The notes below the pieces were generated by a model. That model worked only from the letters and a program-made list of their open reading frames with translations, was not told the origin of the DNA and did not search any database. Positions 25,150 through 34,231 of a stretch of DNA of 64,000 nucleotides are shown piece after piece (position 1 is the first letter of the stretch; every line of letters starts with the position of its first letter). The DNA is from Bradyrhizobium cenepequi (GTDB lineage Bacteria > Pseudomonadota > Alphaproteobacteria > Rhizobiales > Xanthobacteraceae). Where the stretch lies: NCBI RefSeq assembly GCF_020329485.1, contig NZ_JAGKJI010000016.1:84572-148571 (forward strand), read 5' to 3'. The translations under genes were made by a program, and so were the position numbers.

Positions 25150-25164
25150 TTGAATAGCATTCAA
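25150..25164. promoter_or_regulatory. Candidate operator of the amidohydrolase-Rieske operon
   Basis: TTGAATAGCATTCAA, a perfect 6-base inverted repeat with 3-base spacer, lies 39 bases upstream of the operon start and is embedded in a longer TTGATTGAAT-like context. Shape fits a TetR- or GntR-type operator; no regulator gene adjoins. Confidence 0.4.
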
Positions 25165-25268
25165 TCAGGCCTGCCACTGGCCCGCAACTCGGCAGGCACC
25201 GAACTGGTGTGCTAGGAAGGCAGGACGCCCCAGAGAATTTTCATGGCAAACAACAAGAGAGGCGCCCG

Positions 25269-25748
25269 ATGAACGAACTGGTGTCCATTGCGGAAAAGAT
25301 TGCGGCCAAGCTGATCGAGCGGAAGCAGACGATTGCAGTCGCGGAATCCTCGACCGGCGGCTTGATATCGGCCGCGCTGCTCACCGTCCCCGGCGCCTCG
25401 GCCTATTTCATCGGCGGCGGCGTGATCTACACCCGCGATGCGCGGCGCGTGCTGATGGACATTCCCAATGAGGCGATGAAGGGCATCCGCTCGGCGTCGG
25501 AACCTTACGCCAAACTGCTCGCGAGCCAGATCCGCGCGCGCCTTGCAGCCGACTGGGGCCTCTCCGAAACCGGTGCGACGGGCCCGACCGGCAACCGCTA
25601 TGGCGACGCGGCGGGCCATAGCTACATGGCGGTGGCGGGCCCTGTGGAAGCCGTGATTACGCTCGAGACCGCGAGCTGCGACCGGCAAGCGAACATGCAG
25701 GCGTTTGCGAAAGCGGCGCTGAATTTGCTTTTGGAAAACCTACGCTAG
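25269..25748 (+). CDS. CinA C-terminal domain protein (PncC-like NMN amidohydrolase), 159 aa
   Basis: Stand-alone CinA-C/PncC domain. The motifs AESSTGGLISAALLTVPGAS (24-43), YFIGGGVIYT and ETGATGPTGNRYGD are present. PncC-type proteins deamidate nicotinamide mononucleotide to nicotinic acid mononucleotide in NAD recycling; the short form without the N-terminal CinA part is typical for this role. ATG 25269 with GAGAGG. It is monocistronic, between the divergent amidohydrolase operon and a repeat. Whether this copy has that activity is not shown by sequence. Confidence 0.83.
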   Translation: MNELVSIAEKIAAKLIERKQTIAVAESSTGGLISAALLTVPGASAYFIGGGVIYTRDARRVLMDIPNEAMKGIRSASEPYAKLLASQIRARLAADWGLSETGATGPTGNRYGDAAGHSYMAVAGPVEAVITLETASCDRQANMQAFAKAALNLLLENLR

Positions 25749-25750
25749 CT

Positions 25751-25872
25751 GTCGTCCCGGCCTTGAGCCGGGACCCATACCGCGTTGCGCTATCGGCTTA
25801 GGCGCGGCGGTAGACGTCAGCATCAACAAACTGACGCCTGTGGTTATGGGTCCCCGCCTTCGCGGGGACGAC
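25751..25872. repeat. Palindromic repeat, GTCGTCCCGG...GGGGACGAC family, copy 2
   Basis: Starts GTCGTCCCGGCCTTGAGCCG, ends CGCGGGGACGAC, with ACCCATA/TATGGGT inner arms. Between the cinA-like stop and the secretion adaptor stop. Confidence 0.7.
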
Positions 25873-25931
25873 TCGCGGAAGGATCTGCCCAAGTCTGAAG
25901 GGTCGTCGTCTCAAGCCTGGGATGACGGGAG

Positions 25932-27239
25932 TTATTTCTCCCGGAACGAGCGCATGAACTGGTCGCTCAGCGGCTTAATCAAATAGGACAGCATGGTGCG
26001 GTCGCCGGTCTGGACGAAGGCTTCGACCGGCATGCCCGGGATGATCTTGACGTCGCCAAGGCGCTTGACCTCGTCCGGCGGCATCGAGACGCGGATGGTG
26101 TACGAGCTCTGGCCCGTCCGCTGGTCGGTGGTGACGTCGGCGGAGACGCGGGTGACGACGCCGTTGATCTCCGGCGTGGTGCGCTGGTTGAAGGCCGAGA
26201 GGCGCAGCAGCGTCTTCTGGCCGATCTGCAGCTTGTCGATATCCTGCGGATTGACCTTGGCCTCCACCGAGAGATCGTCGGCCTGCGGCACGATCATCAT
26301 GATGGCGTCGCCCGCAGTGATCACGCCGCCGACGGTGTGCACCGTCGACTGCAGCACCATGCCGTCCTGCGGCGCGCGGATGTCGATGCGGCGAAGCTGG
26401 TCTTCGGCGGTGACCTTGCGCTCGACGAATTCGCCGATCTTGTCGTTGGTCTCGCGCAGATCCTTGGAGACTTCGGATAGCATGTCCTTGTCGACCTGGA
26501 TGATCTGCAGCTCGGTCTCGGTGATCTTGCCCTTAGCCTGCGCACGGGCGGCGATGTATTGCGCCCGCTCGCCGGCAAGCCGCGCCGCGTCGCGCTCCAG
26601 CGTGGTCAGCCGCGTCAACTGCACCAGGTGCTGGTCAAAGAGCTGGCGGACGCCGACCAGCTCCTTCTGCACCAGCTCGATCTCCCTGTCCTTGGCGACC
26701 TCCTGCGCTCTGAGGCCGGCGATCTCCTCGTTGAGCTGGGCGACGCGTTCGCGCAACTGCGCCTTCTGGCCGGTGCGGCCGTTGACGCGAACCTCGAACA
26801 GCTTGGTTTCGCTGGCCATGACGTCGCGGACATCGGGATCGTCGGCGCGGTCGGTCAGCGCCTTCGGAAAGACGATCTTGTCGCGGCCCTGCTGCTCGGC
26901 CTCAAGACGCGCGGCGCGCGCGTAGAGCCCGTTGAGCGTCTTGACCACGATCGCAAGGCTCGCCTTGACCACCGTCTCGTCCAGTCGCACCACAATGTCG
27001 CCCGTTTTGACGAGGTCGCCGTCGCGCACGCGCACCTCGCCAACCACGCCGCCGGTCGGGTGCTGCACCTTCTTGACATTGGAATCGACCACCACCGACC
27101 CCGGCGCGATCAGGGCGCCCGAGATCGGCACGGTGGAGGCCCAACCGCCGAAGCCGCCGGCTACCACCAGCACCACGACGAGGCCAATGATCAGATGCAG
27201 CCGGATCGAGCGCTGCGCCCCGCGCGATTCCTCGCTCAT
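25932..27239 (-). CDS. Type I secretion periplasmic adaptor (HlyD/PrtE family), 435 aa
   Basis: Membrane-fusion subunit of a type I secretion system, bridging an inner-membrane ABC exporter and an outer-membrane channel. One membrane anchor (about 14-34), a first lipoyl half (VQHPTGGVVGEVRVRDGDLVK), a long coiled-coil hairpin (about 140-285) and a second lipoyl half (IRAPQDGMVLQSTVHTVGGVI) plus beta-barrel are visible. The start overlaps the ABC gene's stop by four bases, so both are made together. No TolC-like gene or obvious secreted substrate adjoins. The nearest candidate substrate is the RTX-type protein at 41287-45429. Confidence 0.9.
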   Translation of the reverse strand: MSEESRGAQRSIRLHLIIGLVVVLVVAGGFGGWASTVPISGALIAPGSVVVDSNVKKVQHPTGGVVGEVRVRDGDLVKTGDIVVRLDETVVKASLAIVVKTLNGLYARAARLEAEQQGRDKIVFPKALTDRADDPDVRDVMASETKLFEVRVNGRTGQKAQLRERVAQLNEEIAGLRAQEVAKDREIELVQKELVGVRQLFDQHLVQLTRLTTLERDAARLAGERAQYIAARAQAKGKITETELQIIQVDKDMLSEVSKDLRETNDKIGEFVERKVTAEDQLRRIDIRAPQDGMVLQSTVHTVGGVITAGDAIMMIVPQADDLSVEAKVNPQDIDKLQIGQKTLLRLSAFNQRTTPEINGVVTRVSADVTTDQRTGQSSYTIRVSMPPDEVKRLGDVKIIPGMPVEAFVQTGDRTMLSYLIKPLSDQFMRSFREK

Positions 27240-28981
27240 GATTTGGCTCCGGCCTCCGAGACGATCTTGACCGGTGGCGTCGGGGCGACGCGCGGCTGCA
27301 GCACCTGCGCCAGCACGGTTTCCTTCGGGCCAAAGGTCTGCATGCGGCCGTCCTTCAGCACCAGGATCTGGTCGACGCCTTCGATCCCGATCGGCCGATG
27401 CGCCACCACCACCACAACCGCGCCGCGCTCGCGCGCCGAGCGCACCGCCCGCGTCAGCGCCTCGTCACCTTCGCTGTCGAGATTGGAGTTCGGCTCGTCC
27501 AGCACGATCAGGAATGGATTGCCATAGAGCGCACGCGCCAGCGCGATCCGCTGCGCCTGGCCGGCCGACAGCGCCGCGCCCTGCTCGCCCACCTGCGTGT
27601 CGTAGCCTTCGCGCATCTTGATGATCATCTCGTGCACGCCGGCCTCCTTGGCGGCGGCGATGATATCGTCCGACTTCGCTTCCGCGTCGAACCGACAGAT
27701 ATTCTGCGCCACCGTACCCGCGAACAATTCGACGTCCTGCGGCAGATAGCCGACGTAGCGGCCCAGCACGTCCGGTGACCATTGGTCGAGCGCGGCACCA
27801 TCGAGCCGCACCTTGCCGCGGAACGGCATCCAGACGCCGACCAGCGCGCGCACCAGCGACGATTTGCCGGAGCCGCTGGGACCGATAATGCCGACGCCGC
27901 TGCCGGCTTCGAGCGCAAAGGTCACGTCCGTCACGATCACCCGCTGGTCGCCTGGCGCCGCGAGCGAGACCGCTTCGACTGAGAGCCGTTTGGTCGGCGC
28001 CTGCAGCAAAGTCTGAGTACCTGCGGCAGGCATCTGCTGCAGCAGCCGGTTGAGACGCTCCCAACTCTGCCGCGCTGCGACAAATCCTTTCCAATGCGCG
28101 ATCGCAAGATCGACCGGCGCCAGCGCGCGGGCACTCAGGATCGAACCCGCGATGATGATGCCGCCGGTCGCCTCCTGGTAGATGACCAGATAGGCGCCGA
28201 CCGCGAGCACCGCGGACTGCAGCATCATGCGCAGCACCTTGGCGACCGCGCCAAGCCCGCCGGCGACGTCGCTCGCGCGCTGGTTGCCCGCGAGATAATT
28301 CTCGTTGGCCTCGCTCCAGCGCCGCCCCAGCCGACCGGACATGCCCATCGCCACCAGCACTTCGGCGTTGCGGCGGCTCGCCGCCGCGAGATCATTGCGA
28401 CGGGCGGCGAGCGTCATCGCCTCCTTGGCAGGGCTGCGCGACATGAATTCGGTGATCAGCGTCAACGTGATCAGGATGATCGCGCCAACCAGTGCGGTGA
28501 CGCCGAGCAGCCAGTGGAATGCAAAGCAGATCGCCATATAGAGCGGCAGCCACGGCAGGTCGAAGAATGCGCCCGGCCCCTGGCTGCCGAGGAACGACCT
28601 GACATTGTCCAGATCGCGCAGCGGCTGCAGGCCTTCGGTGCGATTGCCCATCAGCAGCGGCAGGCGCACGATGGTCTCGAACACACGCGCGTTGATCGCT
28701 TCGTCCAGCGAGGTGCCGATCCGCCCGAGGACCCGTCCGCGCAGGAGATCAAGCACGCCCTGCGCGACGTAAAGGCCGGCGGCGAGCGCGACCAGGCCGA
28801 TCAGGGTCGGCACGCTGCGGCTCGGCAGCACGCGGTCGTAGACCTCCAGCATGAAGATCGAGCCGGTCAGATACAGAACGTTGATCACGCAGCTCATCAG
28901 GCCGACGCCGATGAAAGCGGACCGGCAGGCGCGCAGCGCATCGCCGAGTTCGGAACGCCGGACGCCGGGAGTGGCTGCCAT
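27236..28981 (-). CDS. Type I secretion permease/ATPase (PrtD family), 581 aa
   Basis: ABC exporter half-transporter with an N-terminal six-helix membrane domain (about 20-310) and a nucleotide-binding domain. Walker A is GPSGSGKS near 367-374, the signature is LSAGQAQRIALARAL and Walker B is FLIVLDEPNSNLD. No N-terminal peptidase (C39) domain, so its substrates should carry an uncleaved C-terminal signal as RTX proteins do. I use ATG 28981; the codon just before is TTG. First gene of the pair with the HlyD-like adaptor. Confidence 0.9.
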   Translation of the reverse strand: MAATPGVRRSELGDALRACRSAFIGVGLMSCVINVLYLTGSIFMLEVYDRVLPSRSVPTLIGLVALAAGLYVAQGVLDLLRGRVLGRIGTSLDEAINARVFETIVRLPLLMGNRTEGLQPLRDLDNVRSFLGSQGPGAFFDLPWLPLYMAICFAFHWLLGVTALVGAIILITLTLITEFMSRSPAKEAMTLAARRNDLAAASRRNAEVLVAMGMSGRLGRRWSEANENYLAGNQRASDVAGGLGAVAKVLRMMLQSAVLAVGAYLVIYQEATGGIIIAGSILSARALAPVDLAIAHWKGFVAARQSWERLNRLLQQMPAAGTQTLLQAPTKRLSVEAVSLAAPGDQRVIVTDVTFALEAGSGVGIIGPSGSGKSSLVRALVGVWMPFRGKVRLDGAALDQWSPDVLGRYVGYLPQDVELFAGTVAQNICRFDAEAKSDDIIAAAKEAGVHEMIIKMREGYDTQVGEQGAALSAGQAQRIALARALYGNPFLIVLDEPNSNLDSEGDEALTRAVRSARERGAVVVVVAHRPIGIEGVDQILVLKDGRMQTFGPKETVLAQVLQPRVAPTPPVKIVSEAGAKS

Positions 28982-29209
28982 CAATTCTCATCTCTACAAA
29001 AGGGCTACGTAATCACCGGGTTTTACCGTTGTTTGCGGCCAGCGTCCATTTGCGACGCCCCAACATTCATTAGGTTGCGTTAACCTCGTTGCGGTTCCGG
29101 CACACGCAAGCATACCGGCTGAACCACGATAGTTAATTGACAACAGCCCGCGGTCCCGAGGGCGGCGCAACGCGCAACCCGGATTACGACGCGGTTCCGG
29201 AGAAGAGCC

Positions 29210-29479
29210 CTAGAACCGGCCGCCGCCCCGGATCAGCCGGACGACCACGAGCAGCAGGATGGCGCCGATCGCGGAATAGACGATTTCCGAGACGAGCCCG
29301 GTGCCGAGGCGGATGCCGAGCTTCGGAAACAGATAGCTTGCCACCAGCGCGCCGGCGATGCCGACCAGGATGTCGCCGATGATGCCGAAACCGGTGCCGC
29401 GCACGATCTTGCCGGCCAGCCAGCCGGCGATCAGGCCGACAAACAGGATGACGAGAATGCCCTCGTTGGAAATGTACAT
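29210..29479 (-). CDS. GlsB/YeaQ/YmgE family membrane protein, 89 aa
   Basis: Small inner-membrane protein with three hydrophobic segments (about 7-23, 32-53 and 62-83) and the family pattern GLIAGWLAGKIVRGTGFGIIGDILVGIAGALVASYL. Such proteins are stress-associated; a biochemical role is not established. ATG 29479 inside a short leader. A large palindromic repeat lies directly upstream, so its promoter must be within or beyond that repeat. Confidence 0.88.
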   Translation of the reverse strand: MYISNEGILVILFVGLIAGWLAGKIVRGTGFGIIGDILVGIAGALVASYLFPKLGIRLGTGLVSEIVYSAIGAILLLVVVRLIRGGGRF

Positions 29480-29504
29480 CTGAAATCCCCTGGTCCCCGC
29501 GCCT

Positions 29505-29602
29505 AAAGCATGATCCGGAAGAATGGTACCGGTTTTCCGGAAAGATCATGCTTAAACAACAACGTAAAGTGCGATGGCCCAAAGCCCTGGCACTTTAGTG
29601 CG
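29505..29602. repeat. Palindromic repeat, AAAGCATGATCCGGAA...AAGATCATGCTT family
   Basis: First hairpin AAGCATGATCCGGAA / TTCCGGAAAGATCATGCTT, followed by a second, TAAAGTGC / GCACTTTA. The same two-hairpin element is common between genes of Bradyrhizobium-type genomes (from memory). One copy in this window, between glsB-like and the oppD-like gene. Confidence 0.75.
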
Positions 29603-29691
29603 TCGCGGCGGAAAGCTAACCACAATCAGGTGACGTGACGACTGGAATCTGGCGGAGTTTTCTTGACGCCGAGGTGACAGCGACGGCGGTG

Positions 29692-30669
29692 TTACGCCGT
29701 GGCAACAGCCGGCTCAGCCAGGACGCACCGCGCCATGCGGTCCGGCGCCACCTGCACCACGGGCGGCAACTGCTCGCTGCAGCGCGGCTGCGCCAGGCTG
29801 CAGCGTGGCGCGAAGGAGCAACTGGTCGGCGCGCGATCGAGCGAGGGCGGCGTGCCCGGGATCGTCTCCAGCCGTTCCCCACGCTTGGCCCCATGAATGG
29901 TCGAGGCCAACAAGCCCTTGGCGTAAGGGTGGACCGGGGAACGCACGATGCCACGGAGACTGCCCTGCTCGACGATCTGGCCGGCATACATGACAGCGAC
30001 GCGGTCGCAGATCTCGACCGCGACCCCGATGTCGTGGGTCACAAAGATCACCGACATGCCGAACTCGCGCTGCAATTCGCGCAGCAGGAGCAGGATCTGG
30101 ATCTGCACGGTGGCATCGAGCGCGGTGGTCGGCTCGTCCGCGAGCAGGATCTTCGGCTTGCAGGCGAGCGCGAGCGCAATCATCGCGCGCTGCCGCATGC
30201 CGCCCGACATCTCGTGCGGATAGGAGTCGAGCCGGCGCTTGGCGGAGGGGATGCGCACCACCTCCAGCATCTCGAGCGCACGCGCCATCCCCTCGCGCTC
30301 GCCCTTGCCCTCGTGCCGCATCACGGTTTCCGCGATCTGACGGCCGATGGTGTAGACAGGATCAAGCGCGAGCGCCGGCTCCTGGAAGATCATCGAGACG
30401 GTCTGGCCGCGAAAATTCGACAGCGCCTCGTCGTCCATCGCCAGCACATCCTGTCCCAACACTGTGACGCTGCCCGAGATCTGCGTCCGCTTTTTCGGCA
30501 ACAGTCGCATCAGCGCGCGCAGCGTGACGCTCTTGCCGGAGCCGGATTCGCCGAGCAGGCCGAGCACTTCGCCCTCACCGAGCGAGAGGCTCAGATCATT
30601 GACGGCGTGCACCGTGCGTTCGCCGGTGAAGCGGATGTTGAGATCTCGGACTTCGACAAGATTGGTCAT
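29692..30669 (-). CDS. Oligopeptide/dipeptide ABC transporter ATP-binding protein (OppD/DppD type), 325 aa
   Basis: ATPase subunit of a peptide-type importer. Walker A is GLLGESGSGKSVTLRALM, the signature MSGGMRQRAMIALALA and Walker B KILLADEPTTALD. The C-terminal oligopeptide-binding extension with a Cys-rich cluster (CSFAPRCSLAQPRCSEQLPP) is present, as in OppD/DppD, where it can bind an iron-sulfur cluster. Last gene of a seven-gene minus-strand set; its ATG overlaps the amidase stop by four bases. Confidence 0.9.
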   Translation of the reverse strand: MTNLVEVRDLNIRFTGERTVHAVNDLSLSLGEGEVLGLLGESGSGKSVTLRALMRLLPKKRTQISGSVTVLGQDVLAMDDEALSNFRGQTVSMIFQEPALALDPVYTIGRQIAETVMRHEGKGEREGMARALEMLEVVRIPSAKRRLDSYPHEMSGGMRQRAMIALALACKPKILLADEPTTALDATVQIQILLLLRELQREFGMSVIFVTHDIGVAVEICDRVAVMYAGQIVEQGSLRGIVRSPVHPYAKGLLASTIHGAKRGERLETIPGTPPSLDRAPTSCSFAPRCSLAQPRCSEQLPPVVQVAPDRMARCVLAEPAVATA

Positions 30670-32078
30670 ACGAGCTTCGGCACCTTGGCGTGAAAATCGG
30701 TGGCCCGCTGGAACGCCGCACCGATGCGAAGCAGCGTGGCTTCCTCGAAGGAGCGGCCGATCAGTTGCATGCCGACCGGGAGCCCAGCGCGGGTGAAGCC
30801 CGAGGGGATCGCCAGCGACGGCAGACCGAGATAGTTGACCGGGCGGGTGAAGCGCGTCAGGCGCTGGATCACCGCCTCGGCGCCAGGGCCATTGCCGACA
30901 TCGCTCTCGGCGATGGTCGGCGCGGGCACCGGCGCGGCCGGCGCGATCACCGCGTCCACGCCGGCAACCGCAGCATTGTAGGCGGCGAGCGCCGGACCGC
31001 GCCAGCGCATCGCTTCGAGATAGCTGACGGCGGGAACGGCAAGCCCGTTCTGCAGCCGCATCAACACCTGCGGACCGTAATCCTGCGGACGCTCGATCAT
31101 CCAGCGCTTGTGGAAAGCCGCAGCCTCGACGGCAAGCACGATCTGAGACGCCGAGCTGAGTTGACGCTGGTCGGGCAGTTCGACCTTGACGATCTCCGCG
31201 CCCTCGCGCTTGAGGAGCGCGATGGCCTCGTCGAGAATGCGCGCCACTTCAGAGTCGAGATCGTCGACATAGAAGGCGGTCGGCACGCCGATCTTGAGGC
31301 CTTTCAGCGAACCTTTGGTGGCTTCCAGATAATCCGGCACCGGCGCGGTCGAGGCGGTCGGATCCTCAGGGTCGCTACCCGCCATCAGGCCGAGCAGCAG
31401 CGCGCAATCTTCCGCGGTCTGCGCCAACGGGCCGACGGTGTCGAGCGATTGCGACAGCGGCATTGCGCCCGCGCGGCTGACGCGGCCGACCGTTGTCTTC
31501 AAGCCGGTGACACCACAGAAATGCGCAGGCATCCGGACCGAGCCCCCCGTGTCGGATCCGAGCGCCGCGAAGGTCAACCGCGCGGCGACCGCCGAACCGG
31601 AGCCGGAGGACGAGCCGCCGGTGATGTGATCGACGTTCCAGGGATTATGGACCGGGCCGTAATGCACGTTGTGGCCGGTTGGGCCGTAGGCAAACTCGAC
31701 CATCTGCAGCGAGCCGAGCCGAATGCTGCCGGCATCCTTCAGCCGCTGCAGCGCGGTCGCCGTGGTCTTGGCGACGAAGTCGCGGCGGATCAGCGAGCCG
31801 CAGGTCACGACCTTGCCCGCCTCGTAGTACATGTCCTTGTGCGCAAGCGGCACGCCGTGGAGAACGCCGCGGCTCTTGCCCCTGGCGAGTTCCGCGTCGG
31901 CTTCATCGGCGGCGACGAGCGCCTGTTCGGACTCGAGTGCCATGAAGGCGTTGAGCTTTGGCTGCCACTCCGCGATGCGATGCAGCAAGGCTCGCGTCAC
32001 CTCACGCGAGGAGGCTTTCTTCTCGGCGATCACTTTCGCAGCCGCGGTCAGCGACATTAAGGCGAGTTCGGCGCTCAT
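30666..32078 (-). CDS. Amidase, AtzE-like, 470 aa
   Basis: Amidase signature enzyme. The active-site Lys lies in PLAHKDMYYEAG, the Gly/Ser signature is GGSSSGSGSAVAARL, and the nucleophile segment GSDTGGSVRMPAHFCGVTGLK is complete. It starts four bases inside the preceding small gene, which resembles AtzG, the GatC-like partner of AtzE. AtzE/AtzG is the known two-subunit amidohydrolase of cyanuric acid breakdown. Embedded in an Opp/Dpp-type transporter operon, it should hydrolyse the imported amide. I do not claim AtzE function itself, only the architecture. Confidence 0.87.
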   Translation of the reverse strand: MSAELALMSLTAAAKVIAEKKASSREVTRALLHRIAEWQPKLNAFMALESEQALVAADEADAELARGKSRGVLHGVPLAHKDMYYEAGKVVTCGSLIRRDFVAKTTATALQRLKDAGSIRLGSLQMVEFAYGPTGHNVHYGPVHNPWNVDHITGGSSSGSGSAVAARLTFAALGSDTGGSVRMPAHFCGVTGLKTTVGRVSRAGAMPLSQSLDTVGPLAQTAEDCALLLGLMAGSDPEDPTASTAPVPDYLEATKGSLKGLKIGVPTAFYVDDLDSEVARILDEAIALLKREGAEIVKVELPDQRQLSSASQIVLAVEAAAFHKRWMIERPQDYGPQVLMRLQNGLAVPAVSYLEAMRWRGPALAAYNAAVAGVDAVIAPAAPVPAPTIAESDVGNGPGAEAVIQRLTRFTRPVNYLGLPSLAIPSGFTRAGLPVGMQLIGRSFEEATLLRIGAAFQRATDFHAKVPKLV

Positions 32079-32272
32079 TTCGACACCTTCGCGGTCTGTG
32101 CGAGCAGGAAGCTTGCGGGCTCGAGATCAAACGGCAGGGTGCCGGCGACCGGCGCAAAGCCGGCGAAAGCCGGACTGATCGAATTGGAAATCCGCGCCGC
32201 GACTTCGCCGTCGACGGGCACGCCTGCGACGTCGGCCGTCGCCATCGCTTCCTTGGGACTGGGTTTCGTCAT
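32075..32272 (-). CDS. AtzG-like (DUF4089) small amidase partner, 65 aa
   Basis: Small protein of 65 residues. Its core GVPVDGEVAARISNSI and the tail FAPVAGTLPFDLEPASF match the GatC/AtzG pattern, where a short helical hairpin is followed by a Pro-rich tail that wraps the amidase. ATG 32272 overlaps the oppF-like stop (ATGA), and its own stop overlaps the amidase ATG. This tight coupling suits a stoichiometric partner. The assignment rests on pattern and context, since the protein is short. Confidence 0.68.
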   Translation of the reverse strand: MTKPSPKEAMATADVAGVPVDGEVAARISNSISPAFAGFAPVAGTLPFDLEPASFLLAQTAKVSK

Positions 32273-33336
32273 GCCGCCTCTTCCTCCCTTGCCGGTGCGC
32301 GGCTGTGCCCCGAGCCCGGAATGGCCATGTAGCACGCCGCCTGATGACCCGTACTATCGAGCGTAGTCAGTTGTGGAGTGGCTTTTGCGCAGAGCGGCTC
32401 CGCAAACGGGCAGCGGGTGTGAAACCGGCAGCCCGGCGGCGGATCGATCGGGTTCGGTGGATCGCCCGAGATCGGCGGCACCTCCGTCCGCTTGTCCGGA
32501 TCGGAGGATGGCATCGCCGCAAGCAGCGCGCGGGTATAGGGATGCGCAGGCTGATCCCAGACCTTGTCGACCGGGCCGAGCTCGACGACTTCGCCGAGAT
32601 ACATCACCAGCACGCGGTCAGAGATGTAGCGGACGACGTTGAGGTCGTGGCTGATGAAGAGATAGGTCAGCCCGAACTCGCGCTTGAGATCCGCGAGCAG
32701 GTTGAGCACCTGCGCCTCGACGGATTTATCGAGCGCGGAGACGGCTTCATCGAGGATCACCAGCCGCGGCGACAGCGCCAAGGCACGCGCGATGTTGACG
32801 CGCTGACGCTGGCCGCCGGAGATCTCGTGCGGGTAGCGGTTGGCGAAGTTTTCGGGCCGCAAACCCACCTTGCCGAGCAGCTCGCGCGCGAGCGCCCGTG
32901 CGGCACCATCTGCCATGCCATGCACCTTCGGGCCGAAGGCAATGGATTCCTCGATGGTGAGGCGCGGATTGAGCGAGGCGTAGCTGTCCTGAAACACCAT
33001 CTGCATGCCGCGGCGCAATTCGCGCAACGACAGCGTACGGCCGACCTGCATGCCGTCATAGATGATCTCTCCGGAGTCGCGCTTCATCAGGTGCATCAGG
33101 AGCCGCGCAGTGGTCGACTTGCCGCAGCCGGACTCGCCGACAATGCCGACGGTCTCGCCCTTGGCAATCGCGAAGGAGACATTATCGACCGCCCGCACGG
33201 TCTTGCGCGCACCGAACAATTCACCGCGCACCGGGAAGTGCTTGGTCAGGCCCGTCACCTGAAGCAGCGGCTGCGCGGCGCCGCCGACGTCCTCGACGGG
33301 GGCAAGCATATCGACGTGTGAATGTATCTCGCTCAT
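32269..33336 (-). CDS. Oligopeptide ABC transporter ATP-binding protein (OppF/DppF type), 355 aa
   Basis: Second ATPase subunit. Walker A is GIVGESGCGKSTTARLLM, the signature ISGGQRQRVNIARALA and Walker B RLVILDEAVSALD. The C-terminal extension includes PNPIDPPPGCRFHTRCPFAEPLC, typical of OppF/DppF. Four bases downstream of the permease gene, and overlapping the AtzG-like gene at its stop. Together with the OppD-type gene it makes the heterodimeric motor. Confidence 0.9.
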   Translation of the reverse strand: MSEIHSHVDMLAPVEDVGGAAQPLLQVTGLTKHFPVRGELFGARKTVRAVDNVSFAIAKGETVGIVGESGCGKSTTARLLMHLMKRDSGEIIYDGMQVGRTLSLRELRRGMQMVFQDSYASLNPRLTIEESIAFGPKVHGMADGAARALARELLGKVGLRPENFANRYPHEISGGQRQRVNIARALALSPRLVILDEAVSALDKSVEAQVLNLLADLKREFGLTYLFISHDLNVVRYISDRVLVMYLGEVVELGPVDKVWDQPAHPYTRALLAAMPSSDPDKRTEVPPISGDPPNPIDPPPGCRFHTRCPFAEPLCAKATPQLTTLDSTGHQAACYMAIPGSGHSRAPAREEEAA

Positions 33337-33339
33337 GAT

Positions 33340-34227
33340 TCAGTTCCGGATGTCCATGGCGCTGCGCATGCCGTCGCTCAAAAGGTTGAAGCAGATCGAC
33401 ACCGCGAAGATCATCACCCCCGGGAGTGCCGCGACCCAGGGATTGACGTAGATCGCGGTGCGCAGCGTGTTCAGCATCAGACCCCATTCCGGCTCCGGCG
33501 GCTTTGTGCCGAGACCGAGGAACGAAAGACCGGCGGCAAGGATCATCGACACCGAGATCAGGCCGGTGGCGTAAACGAAGATCGGGCCCAGCACGTTGCC
33601 GAGCATGTGCACGCGCATGATGGTGAGCGGACCCGCACCAGAGGCGCGCGCGGCTTCGACGAAATCCATGTTGCGCACGCCGGTCGTCACGCTTTCGGCA
33701 ACGCGGGTGATCTGCGGTACGAACACGACGGTGAGCGACACGATGGAGTTGACAATGCCGGCGCCCAGCGCGCCCGAGATCGCGATCGCCAGGAGCACCG
33801 AGGGAAACGCGTAGAACACGTCGATGGTGCGCATGATCGCGGTGTTGAGCTTGCCGCCGACATAACCCGCGACCAGTCCGAGCCCGGTGCCGATCACGAA
33901 GGCCAAGATCACCGGCAGGATGCCGATGATCAGCGACAGACGTCCGCCATAGACGAGACGCGACAGCATATCTCGGCCGAGCTCGTCGGTGCCGAGCAGA
34001 TAGCCCGGTGTGCCGATATGGCGAAGCCGTCGGATCATCGAGCCCTGGTAGGGATCGGCGAGCCCGAGCCAGGGCGCCAGCAGTGCCGAGGCAAAGATCA
34101 GGATCAGAATGAGCGCGCAGGCCATGCTGACCTTGTCGCGCATGATGCGGCGACCGACGGTCGCCCAATAGCCGCGCGCCTTCGTCGCGGGAGCGGCTTG
34201 CAATACGAGATCGGTGATCGTGCTCAT
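33340..34227 (-). CDS. Peptide-type ABC transporter permease (OppC/DppC type), 295 aa
   Basis: Inner-membrane permease with about six helices and the OppC-type N-terminal cytoplasmic region before the first helix (about 35-55). The EAA loop is recognisable around MDFVEAARASGAGPLTIMRVHML. Second permease of the set, five bases downstream of the OppB-like gene, ATG at 34227. The solute is not deducible, but the companion amidase suggests an amide or modified peptide. Confidence 0.9.
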   Translation of the reverse strand: MSTITDLVLQAAPATKARGYWATVGRRIMRDKVSMACALILILIFASALLAPWLGLADPYQGSMIRRLRHIGTPGYLLGTDELGRDMLSRLVYGGRLSLIIGILPVILAFVIGTGLGLVAGYVGGKLNTAIMRTIDVFYAFPSVLLAIAISGALGAGIVNSIVSLTVVFVPQITRVAESVTTGVRNMDFVEAARASGAGPLTIMRVHMLGNVLGPIFVYATGLISVSMILAAGLSFLGLGTKPPEPEWGLMLNTLRTAIYVNPWVAALPGVMIFAVSICFNLLSDGMRSAMDIRN

Positions 34228-34231
34228 CGCG

